Shown piece after piece: positions 9,647-18,494 of a stretch of DNA of 64,000 bases (position 1 is its first letter; the number at the start of each line of letters is the position of its first letter). Location: the NCBI GenBank assembly GCA_021151485.1, contig JAGKXB010000009.1, positions 15,027 to 79,026 of the forward strand, read 5' to 3'. This DNA is from Oxalobacteraceae bacterium. Its GTDB lineage: Bacteria > Pseudomonadota > Gammaproteobacteria > Burkholderiales > Burkholderiaceae_D. The notes under the pieces are model-generated. The model saw only the letters and a list, made by a program, of their open reading frames with translations, was not told where the DNA came from and did not search any database. The position numbers and the translations under genes were made by a program.

Positions 9647-10111
9647 ATGACTACAATCACCGACACCCTCACAGCAGCACAACAACGCAACACCAACAAC
9701 ACCTTACCCTACGCTGGCGCTGTTACACCACAAGAAGCATATGCATTGCTACAAGCGGATAGCAATATCAAATTAATCGACGTTCGCACCCACGCCGAGC
9801 GCGATTGGGTTGGGCGCGTAGCGATTGCAGAACCACAATATGCCTGCGTGCAATGGAATCTCTATCCAGGCGGTGTCGCCAATCCAGACTTTCTGGATCA
9901 GCTAGCGCAAGTCGCCTCCAAAGAAACCACCCTGCTTTTCCTATGCCGCTCCGGCGTACGCTCACGCCACGCCGCCAAGCTGGCAACGCAACATGGCTAT
10001 CTTGCCTGTTATGACATCTTGGAAGGATTTGAAGGCGATAAAGATGCACGGGGACATCGAAAAACAGTAGGCGGATGGTGCTATGCGGGGTTACCTTGGG
10101 TGGGAGCTTAA
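9647..10111 (+). CDS. Rhodanese-like domain protein
   Basis: A 154-residue single-domain rhodanese. It has the N-terminal IKLIDVRTHAERDWVGR and the active-site loop LFLCRSGVRSRHAA with the catalytic cysteine, followed by a C-terminal YDILEGFEGDKDA typical of proteobacterial single-domain sulfurtransferases. These transfer sulfane sulfur to acceptors such as cyanide or protein thiols. I start at ATG 9647; an open frame continues 35 codons upstream but shows no rhodanese similarity. It is divergent from ribB and nearly abuts holB on the other strand. Confidence 0.9.
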   Translation: MTTITDTLTAAQQRNTNNTLPYAGAVTPQEAYALLQADSNIKLIDVRTHAERDWVGRVAIAEPQYACVQWNLYPGGVANPDFLDQLAQVASKETTLLFLCRSGVRSRHAAKLATQHGYLACYDILEGFEGDKDARGHRKTVGGWCYAGLPWVGA

Positions 10112-10112
10112 T

Positions 10113-11192
10113 TTACGCAAACAACGCACGATAATCCAACAACATATCCTCTATAAACAACCTGGGCGAAAGAGGATGTTGTGCAATCGCACAACGTTCA
10201 TTCAGCGCTTTCAAGCCGCTTAGTAGCGTTGTGGCTGGTACTGAACCAGCCAATTTCGCCAATTTTTCTTGATGCTGTGGGTAGTAGCGAATTTGGCCTG
10301 AAAGCGAATACGCAATCATGTCGTACAACCAGCGTTGTAGGCATTTCAATAATTCAATCAATTGCGCGTTTGAGGTTTTTTGTAGTTTTTCTGCAATCTT
10401 CAATACTGCTTCCATATCGGGCCGCGCCAATACTTGCAACAACGCGTCGACTTCTTCCCGATTGCCCGCTTGCGCCCATGTGAGTGCCGCAAGTGGTGCA
10501 CCGCCCTGTTCGGCCAGCCAACGTTGTGCGTCCTGTACCCCTTGTTCTTGTAACCAAGCCAAGGCTGCTGAGTGCGCTGGCATAGGCATGTCAAACTTAT
10601 GGCAGCGCGACAAAATGGTGGGTAATAAGCGATCGATGGAATGCGTGAGTACTAAAAAAATTGTGCCTGGTGGTGGCTCTTCCAAGGTTTTCAGCAAGGC
10701 ATTCGATGCTGCATGATTGAGGGCTTCAGCGGGATATAGCACCACCACACGCAAGCCTTGTCGATGGGTTGAGACGTTCATGAAATCCGTCAGTGCCCGA
10801 ATTTGGTCTATCTTGATTTCTTTGGAGGGTGCTTTACTTTTTTTGCTGTTTTTTTCACCATCAGCGGAATCGTCATTCCCTGCATTATCAACGCTGTCTT
10901 TGCCTTCATCGCTGGGCGCTGTCTCCATGCTTTCAGGGCGGATGCAACGGTAATCGGGATGGTTGGATTGCGCAAACCAAAGACAGGATGCACACGATCC
11001 GCAGGCATATTGATGAGATTGATTACTTTGAGTCTGCTGCTCACACAACAAAGCTTGGGCAAATTGTTCGAGAAATCTAATTTTCCCTATGCCTTGCGGG
11101 CCATGAAACAAAATGGCGTGCGGCAAGCGGGCACGCAATTGTTGTAATTGCTGCCAGGAATGCTCTTGCCATGGATAAATTGTATTGTTCAT
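10113..11192 (-). CDS. holB: DNA polymerase III delta' subunit (clamp loader)
   Basis: 359 residues with the P-loop GPQGIGK near residue 32, the four-cysteine zinc module CGSCASCLWF...YRC, the sensor region KTLEEPPPGTIFLVLTH and SRCHKFDMP (arginine finger neighbourhood). It is the stator of the clamp loader that places the beta clamp on DNA. An acidic/lysine-rich low-complexity insert (about residues 95-125, between the zinc module and KIDQIR) lengthens it. tmk and pilZ, its usual Burkholderiales neighbours, are absent here; instead it follows an LpxR-like gene with a 33-bp gap. Confidence 0.95.
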   Translation of the reverse strand: MNNTIYPWQEHSWQQLQQLRARLPHAILFHGPQGIGKIRFLEQFAQALLCEQQTQSNQSHQYACGSCASCLWFAQSNHPDYRCIRPESMETAPSDEGKDSVDNAGNDDSADGEKNSKKSKAPSKEIKIDQIRALTDFMNVSTHRQGLRVVVLYPAEALNHAASNALLKTLEEPPPGTIFLVLTHSIDRLLPTILSRCHKFDMPMPAHSAALAWLQEQGVQDAQRWLAEQGGAPLAALTWAQAGNREEVDALLQVLARPDMEAVLKIAEKLQKTSNAQLIELLKCLQRWLYDMIAYSLSGQIRYYPQHQEKLAKLAGSVPATTLLSGLKALNERCAIAQHPLSPRLFIEDMLLDYRALFA

Positions 11193-11225
11193 TATTTTTT
11201 CATTACAAGCGAGAGAAGGAATCTA

Positions 11226-12203
11226 TCAAGGCATATAGGAAAATTGCAAACGGGCAAAGTTTTGCGCGCCGATGGCGTTGGATAAATCCCGAATTTCACT
11301 ACTACGTCTGACTATCGATGCCTTAATGCCAAACGGTGCACGTTGCCATAACATGCCGAGCTCGGCTTCTTCTACCAACCTTTTAGGTTGAACGGTGCGT
11401 GGTGAGCTTTCACTCGCGAAATACGCTCCCTGCAAGGTCGCGTTGTAAGCCACGGCACGTGCGTCTACCCGTAGAAAAGCATGCAAGGTCGCTTGATCTG
11501 AAAATGGCGTTAACTTTCCACTACGCACAGTCAAGCCAGCACTGGCATCGTCGAAAATGGTGCCAAACCTTGCTTGCAAATTCGGTGTGATATCCAGCCA
11601 AGAATACGGTGCCCAGCGTATCGGTGCGACTTCTCCGTACAACACGACGCCGATGCCATTTTTAACTTGCGTACTCCAAGCTTGTGGAGTGGGTTGTCCT
11701 ATTAAGCGATGCAAATTGGTTTGCACCCATTCGCCTCCTGCGCAGGGGCCTATGCATCCGATATCCAAGCCAAATTTATACATCCGGCCATCCATTTCCT
11801 GCCGCTCTTTAAACCATCCGCCGTATAACCACGCTGCGTAAGGATGATCTTGCGGACTAATCTTTTCAGGAGCTAATTTAATATCCGACGCCGTATACAT
11901 TTCATGTCCGATGCGCCAGCCAAAAGTCGTCTTTGCACCAGCTTCGGATAAGATGTACTGCTGGCTGTAACGGGCAGAACTAGTGTAAAAACCGTCGTCT
12001 TTTTTGAGCAATAAACTATCGTTATCGATATCCACCACGTGTGTGGTTTTGCCTTGCGCGGCGGCACGTTTGAAGTCATCGGCAAAATTGACCACTCCAG
12101 CTAAATCACCTGCTTGTGCAAACGACGTGATACTCATACTTGTCAACATGGTGACAAGGCAAAACAATAAGTTAACGGCCATACCAATAACGCGCATGTT
12201 CAA
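11226..12203 (-). CDS. LpxR-like outer-membrane lipid A deacylase (DUF2219 family)
   Basis: 325 residues with a signal peptide (cleavage near SFAQA) and the DUF2219/LpxR pattern of a 12-strand beta-barrel. Conserved segments include an N-terminal VDIDNDSLLLKKDDGFYTSS, where LpxR has its Asn-Asp active-site pair, GWRIGHEMYT and DHPYAAWLYGG. LpxR removes the 3'-acyloxyacyl group of lipid A, altering host recognition. The gene start overlaps the end of comEC by 32 bp (or 11 bp if a later ATG at 12182 is used). Family assignment is fairly sure, activity unproven. Confidence 0.8.
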   Translation of the reverse strand: MNMRVIGMAVNLLFCLVTMLTSMSITSFAQAGDLAGVVNFADDFKRAAAQGKTTHVVDIDNDSLLLKKDDGFYTSSARYSQQYILSEAGAKTTFGWRIGHEMYTASDIKLAPEKISPQDHPYAAWLYGGWFKERQEMDGRMYKFGLDIGCIGPCAGGEWVQTNLHRLIGQPTPQAWSTQVKNGIGVVLYGEVAPIRWAPYSWLDITPNLQARFGTIFDDASAGLTVRSGKLTPFSDQATLHAFLRVDARAVAYNATLQGAYFASESSPRTVQPKRLVEEAELGMLWQRAPFGIKASIVRRSSEIRDLSNAIGAQNFARLQFSYMP

Positions 12204-14637
12204 TTCGGTACTCCAGGGAAGTCAGTTTATCGGCGCCAAATTGTAATGTAATCGCCCCAGACTCGTCATTACGCAAGCGTTGAATCCCCAAACGCCCATA
12301 ACGCTCAAAGACCTCCTGCTTGGGATGGTGATAACGATTGCGGTATCCCATCTGAAAAATCGCGATTTCTGGTTGTACGGCACGTAAAAAATACTCAGTA
12401 GAAGAAGTCCCACTGCCATGATGCGGTGCCAATAAGACGGTAGAACGCAACTTATCCGCATCACGTTGCAACAAGGCGACTTCTTGCGCTTTTTCTATAT
12501 CGCCCGGCAACAATATCGATTGCGCCCCTAAAGTGATTTTCAGCGTACAGCTACGCGCGTTGGGCTTTTCTGTCTGGTTTTGATAACTCTCCTGCAGAGG
12601 ATGCAACATCTCAAATCTGATGCCATCCCAAGTCCAATGTTGTCCTGCCATGCAATGGCGATGTTGCGGTGCGGCTTTCACAATAGGGTGATCCGGCCAA
12701 AGTGACGAAGCCACCCATCCAACTTGAATCTCTTTAAAAAGCGACAAAGCACCGCCAGAATGATCATTATCTTGATGTGAAACAAGCACCGCATCCAAAG
12801 CATTGATCCCACGTGCGGATAAATAAGGCAGAACGACACGCGTCGCGCCATTTGAGTTGGGAGAATAATACGGCCCAGTGTCATACAGCAAACGATGGTA
12901 CGGCGTTTCAATCAACAACGCCATGCCTTGCCCGATATCAAAAGCCGTCACCCACATCGTTCCTTCTTTGGGATGGGACGACACATTTAAAATCAAAGGT
13001 AGCCACCCAACCACACCCATCCAACGCAATGGCCAACCACGTGGTGCCAGCATCCACAACATGCTCAAAAAAGCCCAGACAAAAATCCACGCGTCCGGCA
13101 CCGGCGTCGTCCACACCGCAAACGGTAAGTTGCTTAAATAGTGCAAAACATAAGCCAGGCCATGCATGATTTCATGCCCGCCTAGCAATAACCAAACGGA
13201 CAAGGGCGCGGGCAATACGGCTCCTACCAAGGCCAACGGTGTCACCAGCAAACTGATTAAGGGAATCGCCACCGCGTTGGCGATTGGGCTAAGCAAGGAA
13301 ATCTGCCCAAACAACAAGATCGTCAATGGCACCAATCCGATGGTGACGACATACTGCGTATGCGTGGCGGATTTGAGTAATGTGAGAAAAGCCTGCCAAC
13401 GTTCCGGCTTTGTATTATCTACGTTGAATTGCGAGGCAGTACGCCCCACCGAAGCATATAAAATCACCGCCACTGCACCAAACGACAACCAAAATCCCGG
13501 CCACAATAACGCCCAAGGATCCAGCAGCAACACCACGCCTAACGCCAAGCACAACACATGCGACACGTTAGTGAGTCGATCAAACCACAGCGCCACCGCA
13601 ACCACCGACAACATATACAAAGTACGTTGTGCCGGAACACCAAATCCCGCCAGCAAGACATACACCAAAGCCGCCAATGCACCAGCCACAGCCGCCGCTT
13701 TTTGCGCTGGCAAGATAAGTGGCAATTGCGCATTAGTAAAAAATGAACGTCGCCACAAGATGAAAATCATTTTGGCGAACAGGCCAGCAATCATGGTGAT
13801 GTGCAGACCTGAAATCGAAATCAAATGTCCAATCCCGGTGCGATTAAACACACGCCATTCAGATTGCTCCACCGCACGCTGATCGCCCACCACCAACGCC
13901 ACCATGACGCCAGCATATTCTTTGCCTGGCAACGCCGCCAAAATACGATCCCGCAACACACTGCGTACGCGCTCCACGACGTTGCTAAAACTCCAGACAA
14001 AGTCATTCAACCGTCGATTATCAGGATCAAGCTGCACATAACCCGTAGCGCGCAAACGCTGCTCCAACAACCAGACTTCATAATCAAAACCATGCGGATT
14101 GGCATTGCCATGCGGACGCTGCAAGCGCACCGTCATTTGCCAGCGCTCACCAGGCAACAGCTCAACAGTGGGTTGGATTTGTTTTTCGCCAAATGAGAAA
14201 TACCAGGACAAAGCCAATCTTGATGGCAAGTCTGGCTCAGGTAACGCGCCCTCTCCTGACGGCGTCAAAACACGCTCAACAGCAAAATTAAAACGCACGC
14301 CTTGCTCAAAACGATAGGGCAAACTATCTATCGTGCCGATCACCGTGACGTTGCGCCCTTCCCACGATTTGGGTAATTCTTCCTTCAGATAATAGTGCGC
14401 AAACAATGCCGCCCACATCACACCTAACACCGCGCCCAAGGTGGTGAGCAAACATATCCGGGATACATTCAACCATTGCGCTTGAAATGTGGACGCGTAC
14501 TTTGATTGCAGCCATAACAGCAAACCCAGGAACAATGCCAACAACAAACCGCACCACAGCATCAATGCGTCTGGCAACACTGCTTGATTTTGCAAATAAG
14601 CAATACCCAGCACAAAACCAAGGATGGCACTGCGCAT
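12172..14637 (-). CDS. comEC: DNA internalisation competence protein ComEC/Rec2
   Basis: 821 residues: an N-terminal membrane part with DUF4131-like region, the Competence domain with many membrane helices (GIGHLISISGLHITMIAGL is the signature), and a C-terminal metallo-beta-lactamase-like domain (FDIGQGMALLIET, SHQDNDHSGGAL, LLAPHHGSGTSS). It forms the inner-membrane channel for transforming single-stranded DNA. Tandem neighbours: it overlaps the LpxR-like gene at its 3' end. Its start is only ~16 bp from a broken copy of the 3' end of tatD, and broken copies of comEC itself occur further along (16019-16048 and ~18316-18475). A ComEA-like protein is encoded at 50515-50928. Confidence 0.95.
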   Translation of the reverse strand: MRSAILGFVLGIAYLQNQAVLPDALMLWCGLLLALFLGLLLWLQSKYASTFQAQWLNVSRICLLTTLGAVLGVMWAALFAHYYLKEELPKSWEGRNVTVIGTIDSLPYRFEQGVRFNFAVERVLTPSGEGALPEPDLPSRLALSWYFSFGEKQIQPTVELLPGERWQMTVRLQRPHGNANPHGFDYEVWLLEQRLRATGYVQLDPDNRRLNDFVWSFSNVVERVRSVLRDRILAALPGKEYAGVMVALVVGDQRAVEQSEWRVFNRTGIGHLISISGLHITMIAGLFAKMIFILWRRSFFTNAQLPLILPAQKAAAVAGALAALVYVLLAGFGVPAQRTLYMLSVVAVALWFDRLTNVSHVLCLALGVVLLLDPWALLWPGFWLSFGAVAVILYASVGRTASQFNVDNTKPERWQAFLTLLKSATHTQYVVTIGLVPLTILLFGQISLLSPIANAVAIPLISLLVTPLALVGAVLPAPLSVWLLLGGHEIMHGLAYVLHYLSNLPFAVWTTPVPDAWIFVWAFLSMLWMLAPRGWPLRWMGVVGWLPLILNVSSHPKEGTMWVTAFDIGQGMALLIETPYHRLLYDTGPYYSPNSNGATRVVLPYLSARGINALDAVLVSHQDNDHSGGALSLFKEIQVGWVASSLWPDHPIVKAAPQHRHCMAGQHWTWDGIRFEMLHPLQESYQNQTEKPNARSCTLKITLGAQSILLPGDIEKAQEVALLQRDADKLRSTVLLAPHHGSGTSSTEYFLRAVQPEIAIFQMGYRNRYHHPKQEVFERYGRLGIQRLRNDESGAITLQFGADKLTSLEYRIEHARYWYGR

Positions 14638-14652
14638 ATAAAAATAAAAAAG

Positions 14653-14801
14653 TGGAATTTAAGGAAATAAACGAGCAAGCCGAGGTAAGACTACACCGGC
14701 ATTGACTGCCGTAGCTTGCGCTATATCAGAAGGTGGCAAATTACGTAATTGCGCCAACGTCGCGCCAATGCACGGCAATTGTTCTGGACTGTTGGGCTGA
14801 T
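14653..14801 (-). pseudogene. Truncated copy of the 3' end of tatD
   Basis: About 149 bp nearly match the 3' end of the intact tatD (16072-16229), including the stop codon and the flanking bases after it. Translated, it covers QPNSPEQLPCIGATLAQL to the C-terminal RLFP. It differs from the intact copy by several substitutions and lacks a 9-bp repeat (codons for LTR). It ends abruptly 3 bp before the stop of the first ankyrin-like gene, so it marks a rearrangement breakpoint. No start or domain remains. Confidence 0.9.
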
Positions 14802-14803
14802 AA

Positions 14804-15832
14804 TTAAAATGAAGCATCATGGACTGGTGCTTGTCTTCGAGATTCTGCAGGACAAAGACCTACACAACACAAAAAGGACAATGCAGCCAAAACTAAGCTA
14901 GTAGACAATAGTGCACCCGCCGCTACAGCAGATGCCGCAGCTGTTTGACCCGGATTCATTCCTGTTTCAGAATTGCCATCGTTCGTGACGATATGGCCTA
15001 CTAAACCAGCCGCAAAACTCGAAAAATAAATACTACCGGCAATAACAGGAAAATCAATATCAATAACCTTATCTAAAATACCCGTCGCAAATAGAGCGCC
15101 TAACCCGCCACCAATGATAGCCCCACCTTTTGCGCCCAGTAGAGCGGCCTCTATTGGGTCATAACTTGTATAGTAACTATGAAGAATGCTCGCACCAAGG
15201 TAACCCTCGATTGCAGCTGCAAAAGCCTCAATCCCACCTACTATTACCGCTGAGGATACAGCACGCTCAACTAGTGCATAAGAAGAATTCAGACAGACAT
15301 CGACTCTCACTGGGTTATTTGATCGAACTGTTGAATCGGTAGTTGTATCTGCTCCGATTGTTTGTACATCGTTGGAAACATCATTGCCCTGAATCAATAT
15401 ACCAATGTCTGGCGTATAACCACGATTTGCCTCTATATCGTCGCCCGGGACATTGTTAATAGGTTGGTCATGGATAGCCTTTAACTCATCCATCAACCAA
15501 CCCTCTTGATTTGCTTGATTACATGAACACGGATTCGCCTTTTCTTCGCTGACTAAATGACGTGCGAACTCACGATCACCCTGTTCTATTGCCACATCTA
15601 AGAAACGCTTGCCGTTGTTACCATCAATAGGGTCATTAATATCAAAACCAGCCGCTATCAGTGTCTGAACAAGTGTTATTTTTTTATTTGTATCATTACT
15701 ACGCTCTTTAATTGCCTGTAATGCAAGATACGTAGAATTAGCACGATCTGATAAGGATGGCGATAAAGATAGCTCTGCTTGTGCCGAAAATCCAAACGAA
15801 GACAATGCTGAATAATTAATAGCAGAAAACAT
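14804..15832 (-). CDS. Ankyrin-like/glycine-zipper membrane protein, paralog 1
   Basis: 342 residues, not a recognised named gene. Residues ~30-110 resemble a pair of ankyrin-type helices (LVQTLIAAGFDIN, FLDVAIEQGDREFARHLV). A variable polar linker (~110-185) follows, then a hydrophobic tail of ~130 residues with several membrane segments rich in Gly and Ala. Shared hallmarks with its two paralogs are SYDPIEAALLGAKGGAIIGG and MNPGQTAAASA. A cysteine-rich stretch (FLCCVGLCP) lies near the C-terminus. No Shine-Dalgarno precedes the ATG. Placement between a tatD fragment and intact tatD indicates insertion. A host- or membrane-directed effector role is possible but unproven. Confidence 0.75.
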   Translation of the reverse strand: MFSAINYSALSSFGFSAQAELSLSPSLSDRANSTYLALQAIKERSNDTNKKITLVQTLIAAGFDINDPIDGNNGKRFLDVAIEQGDREFARHLVSEEKANPCSCNQANQEGWLMDELKAIHDQPINNVPGDDIEANRGYTPDIGILIQGNDVSNDVQTIGADTTTDSTVRSNNPVRVDVCLNSSYALVERAVSSAVIVGGIEAFAAAIEGYLGASILHSYYTSYDPIEAALLGAKGGAIIGGGLGALFATGILDKVIDIDFPVIAGSIYFSSFAAGLVGHIVTNDGNSETGMNPGQTAAASAVAAGALLSTSLVLAALSFLCCVGLCPAESRRQAPVHDASF

Positions 15833-15963
15833 AATATTTTTACAATTTTTGAAATGAGAATTTTCAGAAAACTAAATGTAATTAAAAATAATCTAAATTT
15901 AGCTTTGTTAAAAAATATTATTACACAAACAATTAAAATGCATTAATAATAATATTTTTATCT

Positions 15964-16048
15964 GACCACGCGCTTCGGTGGCACCGATGCCAGATAGCAA
16001 GGTATGGATGGGATCAGCACAAAACCAATGATGGCACTGCGCATATCA
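15964..16048. other. Mosaic of neighbour fragments (patatin gene piece plus comEC 5' end)
   Basis: Within the 245-bp gap between paralog 1 and tatD, 15965-16003 is identical by eye to part of the patatin gene (about 19925-19963), and 16019-16048 matches the first codons of comEC (14608-14637) with one difference. The tatD 3' flank then follows. The rest (15833-15963) is AT-rich upstream sequence of paralog 1. This shows that DNA from genes on both sides was copied here. Confidence 0.85.
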
Positions 16049-16077
16049 ATTCAGTTTTAAAAAGATAGAAATGGAAT

Positions 16078-16881
16078 TTAAGGAAATAAACGAGTTAAAC
16101 GAGCAAGCCGAGGTAAGACTACACCGGCATTGACTGCCGTAGCTTGCGCTATCTCAGAGGGAGACATATTACGTAATTGCGCCAACGCAGCACCGATGCA
16201 CGGCAATTGTTCTGGACTGTTGGGCTGATTCAATCCATGCAACCACGCTGGCGCGCCATCCGGTGCGTCGGTTTCCAGGACGATGCTACCTAACGGTAAC
16301 TGGACAGCCAAGCGTCTAATTTGCAATGCACGAGAGAATGTCATCGCACCGCCAAAACCCAGCTTGAAACCAAGCCGTATAAATTCTTCCGCTTGTTGAA
16401 AACTGCCATTAAAAGCATGCGCAATCCCACCTGGCACACGAATACGCCGCAAATATTTCAATATCAAATCCTGCGAACGCCGCACATGCAGCAAGACTGG
16501 CAAGTCAAACTCACGTGCAATTTTGAGTTGTTCTACGTAAAAATGTTCCTGCTTTTCACGCATTGCTGGCGTGCATAACGCTGGAATAAAGAAATCCAAG
16601 CCAATTTCACCCATTGCAACAAAACGCGGATCTTGCAAAGCTGCTGAAACAGCCGCATGCAAAGCATGCAAGTCACTTTCCTCCGCTTGCGGTACAAACA
16701 TGGGATGTATTCCCAGTGCATAGACAGCATTGTGCGATTGATGCGCTAACTTTGCGACTGTTGAAAAATTGGCTTTTTCCAGCGCAGGAATGACAATCCA
16801 CACCACGCCCTGCTGCGCTGCATAATCGGCAGCGCCAGCTAATACAGGGGCATCAAGATGGCAATGGGTGTCTATCCACAT
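16078..16881 (-). CDS. tatD: TatD family metal-dependent hydrolase
   Basis: About 267 residues from ATG 16881 (an upstream ATG at 16905 is possible). Motifs: WIDTHCHLD (metal-binding HxH), GEIGLDF, LLHVRRSQD, and LETDAPDGAP near the C-terminus. TatD-family enzymes are two-metal exonuclease/deoxyribonucleases acting in DNA repair and degradation. In many Burkholderiales tatD adjoins comEC; here paralog 1 separates them. The C-terminus carries a small duplication (RLARLTRLFP) relative to the truncated copy at 14653-14801. Confidence 0.92.
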   Translation of the reverse strand: MWIDTHCHLDAPVLAGAADYAAQQGVVWIVIPALEKANFSTVAKLAHQSHNAVYALGIHPMFVPQAEESDLHALHAAVSAALQDPRFVAMGEIGLDFFIPALCTPAMREKQEHFYVEQLKIAREFDLPVLLHVRRSQDLILKYLRRIRVPGGIAHAFNGSFQQAEEFIRLGFKLGFGGAMTFSRALQIRRLAVQLPLGSIVLETDAPDGAPAWLHGLNQPNSPEQLPCIGAALAQLRNMSPSEIAQATAVNAGVVLPRLARLTRLFP

Positions 16882-17021
16882 GGTTGTTTTTTGAAATTTA
16901 AACAACCTCTACACACCAGCACGAGTTTGGTGGCAAAAATAAAAGAAAAAACAAGCTCGTTTAACAACAATTAAAAATTATTAACGATGATTAAATAATG
17001 GCATTTATTTCAAGAATATCA

Positions 17022-18170
17022 CTACACCGTATAGGAATCTACTGGCTGTCTTCTTTGAGCCGACGTTGAAGAACTACCACCTAGAGCCAAGCAAATTGGC
17101 ACTGCAATACAAAATGCACCACCAATACCGACACCTAACGTAACACTTCCTAAGGCAAATGAAGCAGCTGTTTGACCTAAATTCATAGTTGTTTCAGAAC
17201 TGCCCTGATTCATGACTCCGTAGCCTACTAAACCCATTGCTACACACATAGCAACATCACGAATAGCATTACTATGCTTATTCTGATTAGAATTTCCTGC
17301 ATCACTAGTCAACAAACCAGCAGCATACGGCCCAACGATTAGCCCTACCGTGCTACCAAGGATCGCTCCACCGATTGCCCCCATTCGAGTCGCTTCCATA
17401 GGGTCATAGCTTTGATAGTAATGTTGAAGAATAGCGGCACCAGTATAGCCACTCAATGCGCTAACAGCGCTACTGAATCCACCAGAAATTACTCCGCCAG
17501 CTAGAGAGGCACCAACACAACAGGGTAAACGTGAATTCTCAGTGCTTGCTAGATTATTTTGTTGAGTGGCTACTGTGTCATTTGCTCTATTTTCATCTGA
17601 CTGGACAGGAGAAAAACCTCTCCATGCCAGCATTTGACCAAATGTGGATTTTTTTTGCTCCTCATGAAAAACACTGCTTGGTTGAGCATTAGTTCTATTC
17701 ATAGCGGAACGTATCGTTGACGAAAACGAGGTACCTGATCCATTTGCCACCCAACTTGCAGTTGCAGAATCGTGATGACCACTAGCACTACCTATTTCTA
17801 TATCACTTTGTCTAAAAACCGCATCACTAGATTTTTCTTTGTTCGGTAGCAACCAGGAGTTTTTGTTTACCTCCCGACATGAGTTCTGAGTCGCCCCATA
17901 TTTTATTAAAGCTTGTACAAATTCATAATCACTCTGCTCAATTGCCACGTCTAGCAAACACATCTCGTTGCCGTCAATATCAATCTTTTGATTAATATCA
18001 AAACCTTTCTCTAGTAATGTAGTTACAACTGCTATCTTCTTAGAGGTAGTGTTGCTCCTTTGATAGATTGTATCTAATGCCCTGAATGTCGATTTGGCGC
18101 TTGACGCTAAAGATGCTTTATACAGCGATGTGGAAGGTTGTGTTGACGTATTTGGCGAGATAGAAAACAT
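17022..18170 (-). CDS. Ankyrin-like/glycine-zipper membrane protein, paralog 2
   Basis: 382 residues, same architecture as the genes at 14804-15832 and 18495-19781. The N-terminal head (~25-95) has VVTTLLEKGFDINQKID and LLDVAIEQSDYEFVQALIKYGA, reading as one and a half ankyrin repeats. The linker (~110-220) is Ser/Asn/Gln-rich and contains a DIEIG motif also seen in the others. The C-terminal membrane region has QSYDPMEATRMGAIGGAILG and MNLGQTAASFALG. It lies directly upstream (genomically) of tatD with a 140-bp AT-rich gap. No signal peptide, no Shine-Dalgarno, function unknown. Confidence 0.75.
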   Translation of the reverse strand: MFSISPNTSTQPSTSLYKASLASSAKSTFRALDTIYQRSNTTSKKIAVVTTLLEKGFDINQKIDIDGNEMCLLDVAIEQSDYEFVQALIKYGATQNSCREVNKNSWLLPNKEKSSDAVFRQSDIEIGSASGHHDSATASWVANGSGTSFSSTIRSAMNRTNAQPSSVFHEEQKKSTFGQMLAWRGFSPVQSDENRANDTVATQQNNLASTENSRLPCCVGASLAGGVISGGFSSAVSALSGYTGAAILQHYYQSYDPMEATRMGAIGGAILGSTVGLIVGPYAAGLLTSDAGNSNQNKHSNAIRDVAMCVAMGLVGYGVMNQGSSETTMNLGQTAASFALGSVTLGVGIGGAFCIAVPICLALGGSSSTSAQRRQPVDSYTV

Positions 18171-18307
18171 AGTATTTTGACAACAAATATGGTTAAAAAT
18201 ATTATTATTTTACAAAGAATATGTATTTTACGGCAAAAACAACAAAGAACCATTGATTGTTGCAATTTTAATATTTTTATATTGACAATTATAGATAATA
18301 GTTAAAG

Positions 18308-18475
18308 TCTAAAACGACGATTAAAAGAACGCCAATCCAATTCCCATAGCACGTGCTGATCGCCCACCAACAACGCCACTATTACATCGAAATATTCTTT
18401 GTTTAGCAAAAGCGAAAAAATCCGCTCTCAGATTACTTTCATCATAAAAAACTGGTCAACAAACGGTATTACACC
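18308..18475 (-). pseudogene. Degenerate internal comEC fragment
   Basis: The 324-bp gap between paralogs 2 and 3 contains a stretch alignable to comEC positions ~13840-13998, best over CTGATCGCCCACCA and ATATTCTTTG, with many substitutions and indels. It begins with CTAAAACGACGATT, which also equals the 3' end of the patatin gene (19801-19814), suggesting a junction between the two copied pieces. It has no open frame. The rest of the gap (18171-18307) is AT-rich and shows no gene. Confidence 0.7.
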
Positions 18476-18494
18476 ATTGCATCGGTTAATTGTT

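Noticed and set aside
13166..13882. Long plus-strand open frame (238 codons) opposite comEC
   Set aside because: Antisense shadow of a clearly conserved gene; composition is that of the complementary strand and no family is recognisable. The same holds for long antisense frames opposite holB, rpsA, aroA and mfd.
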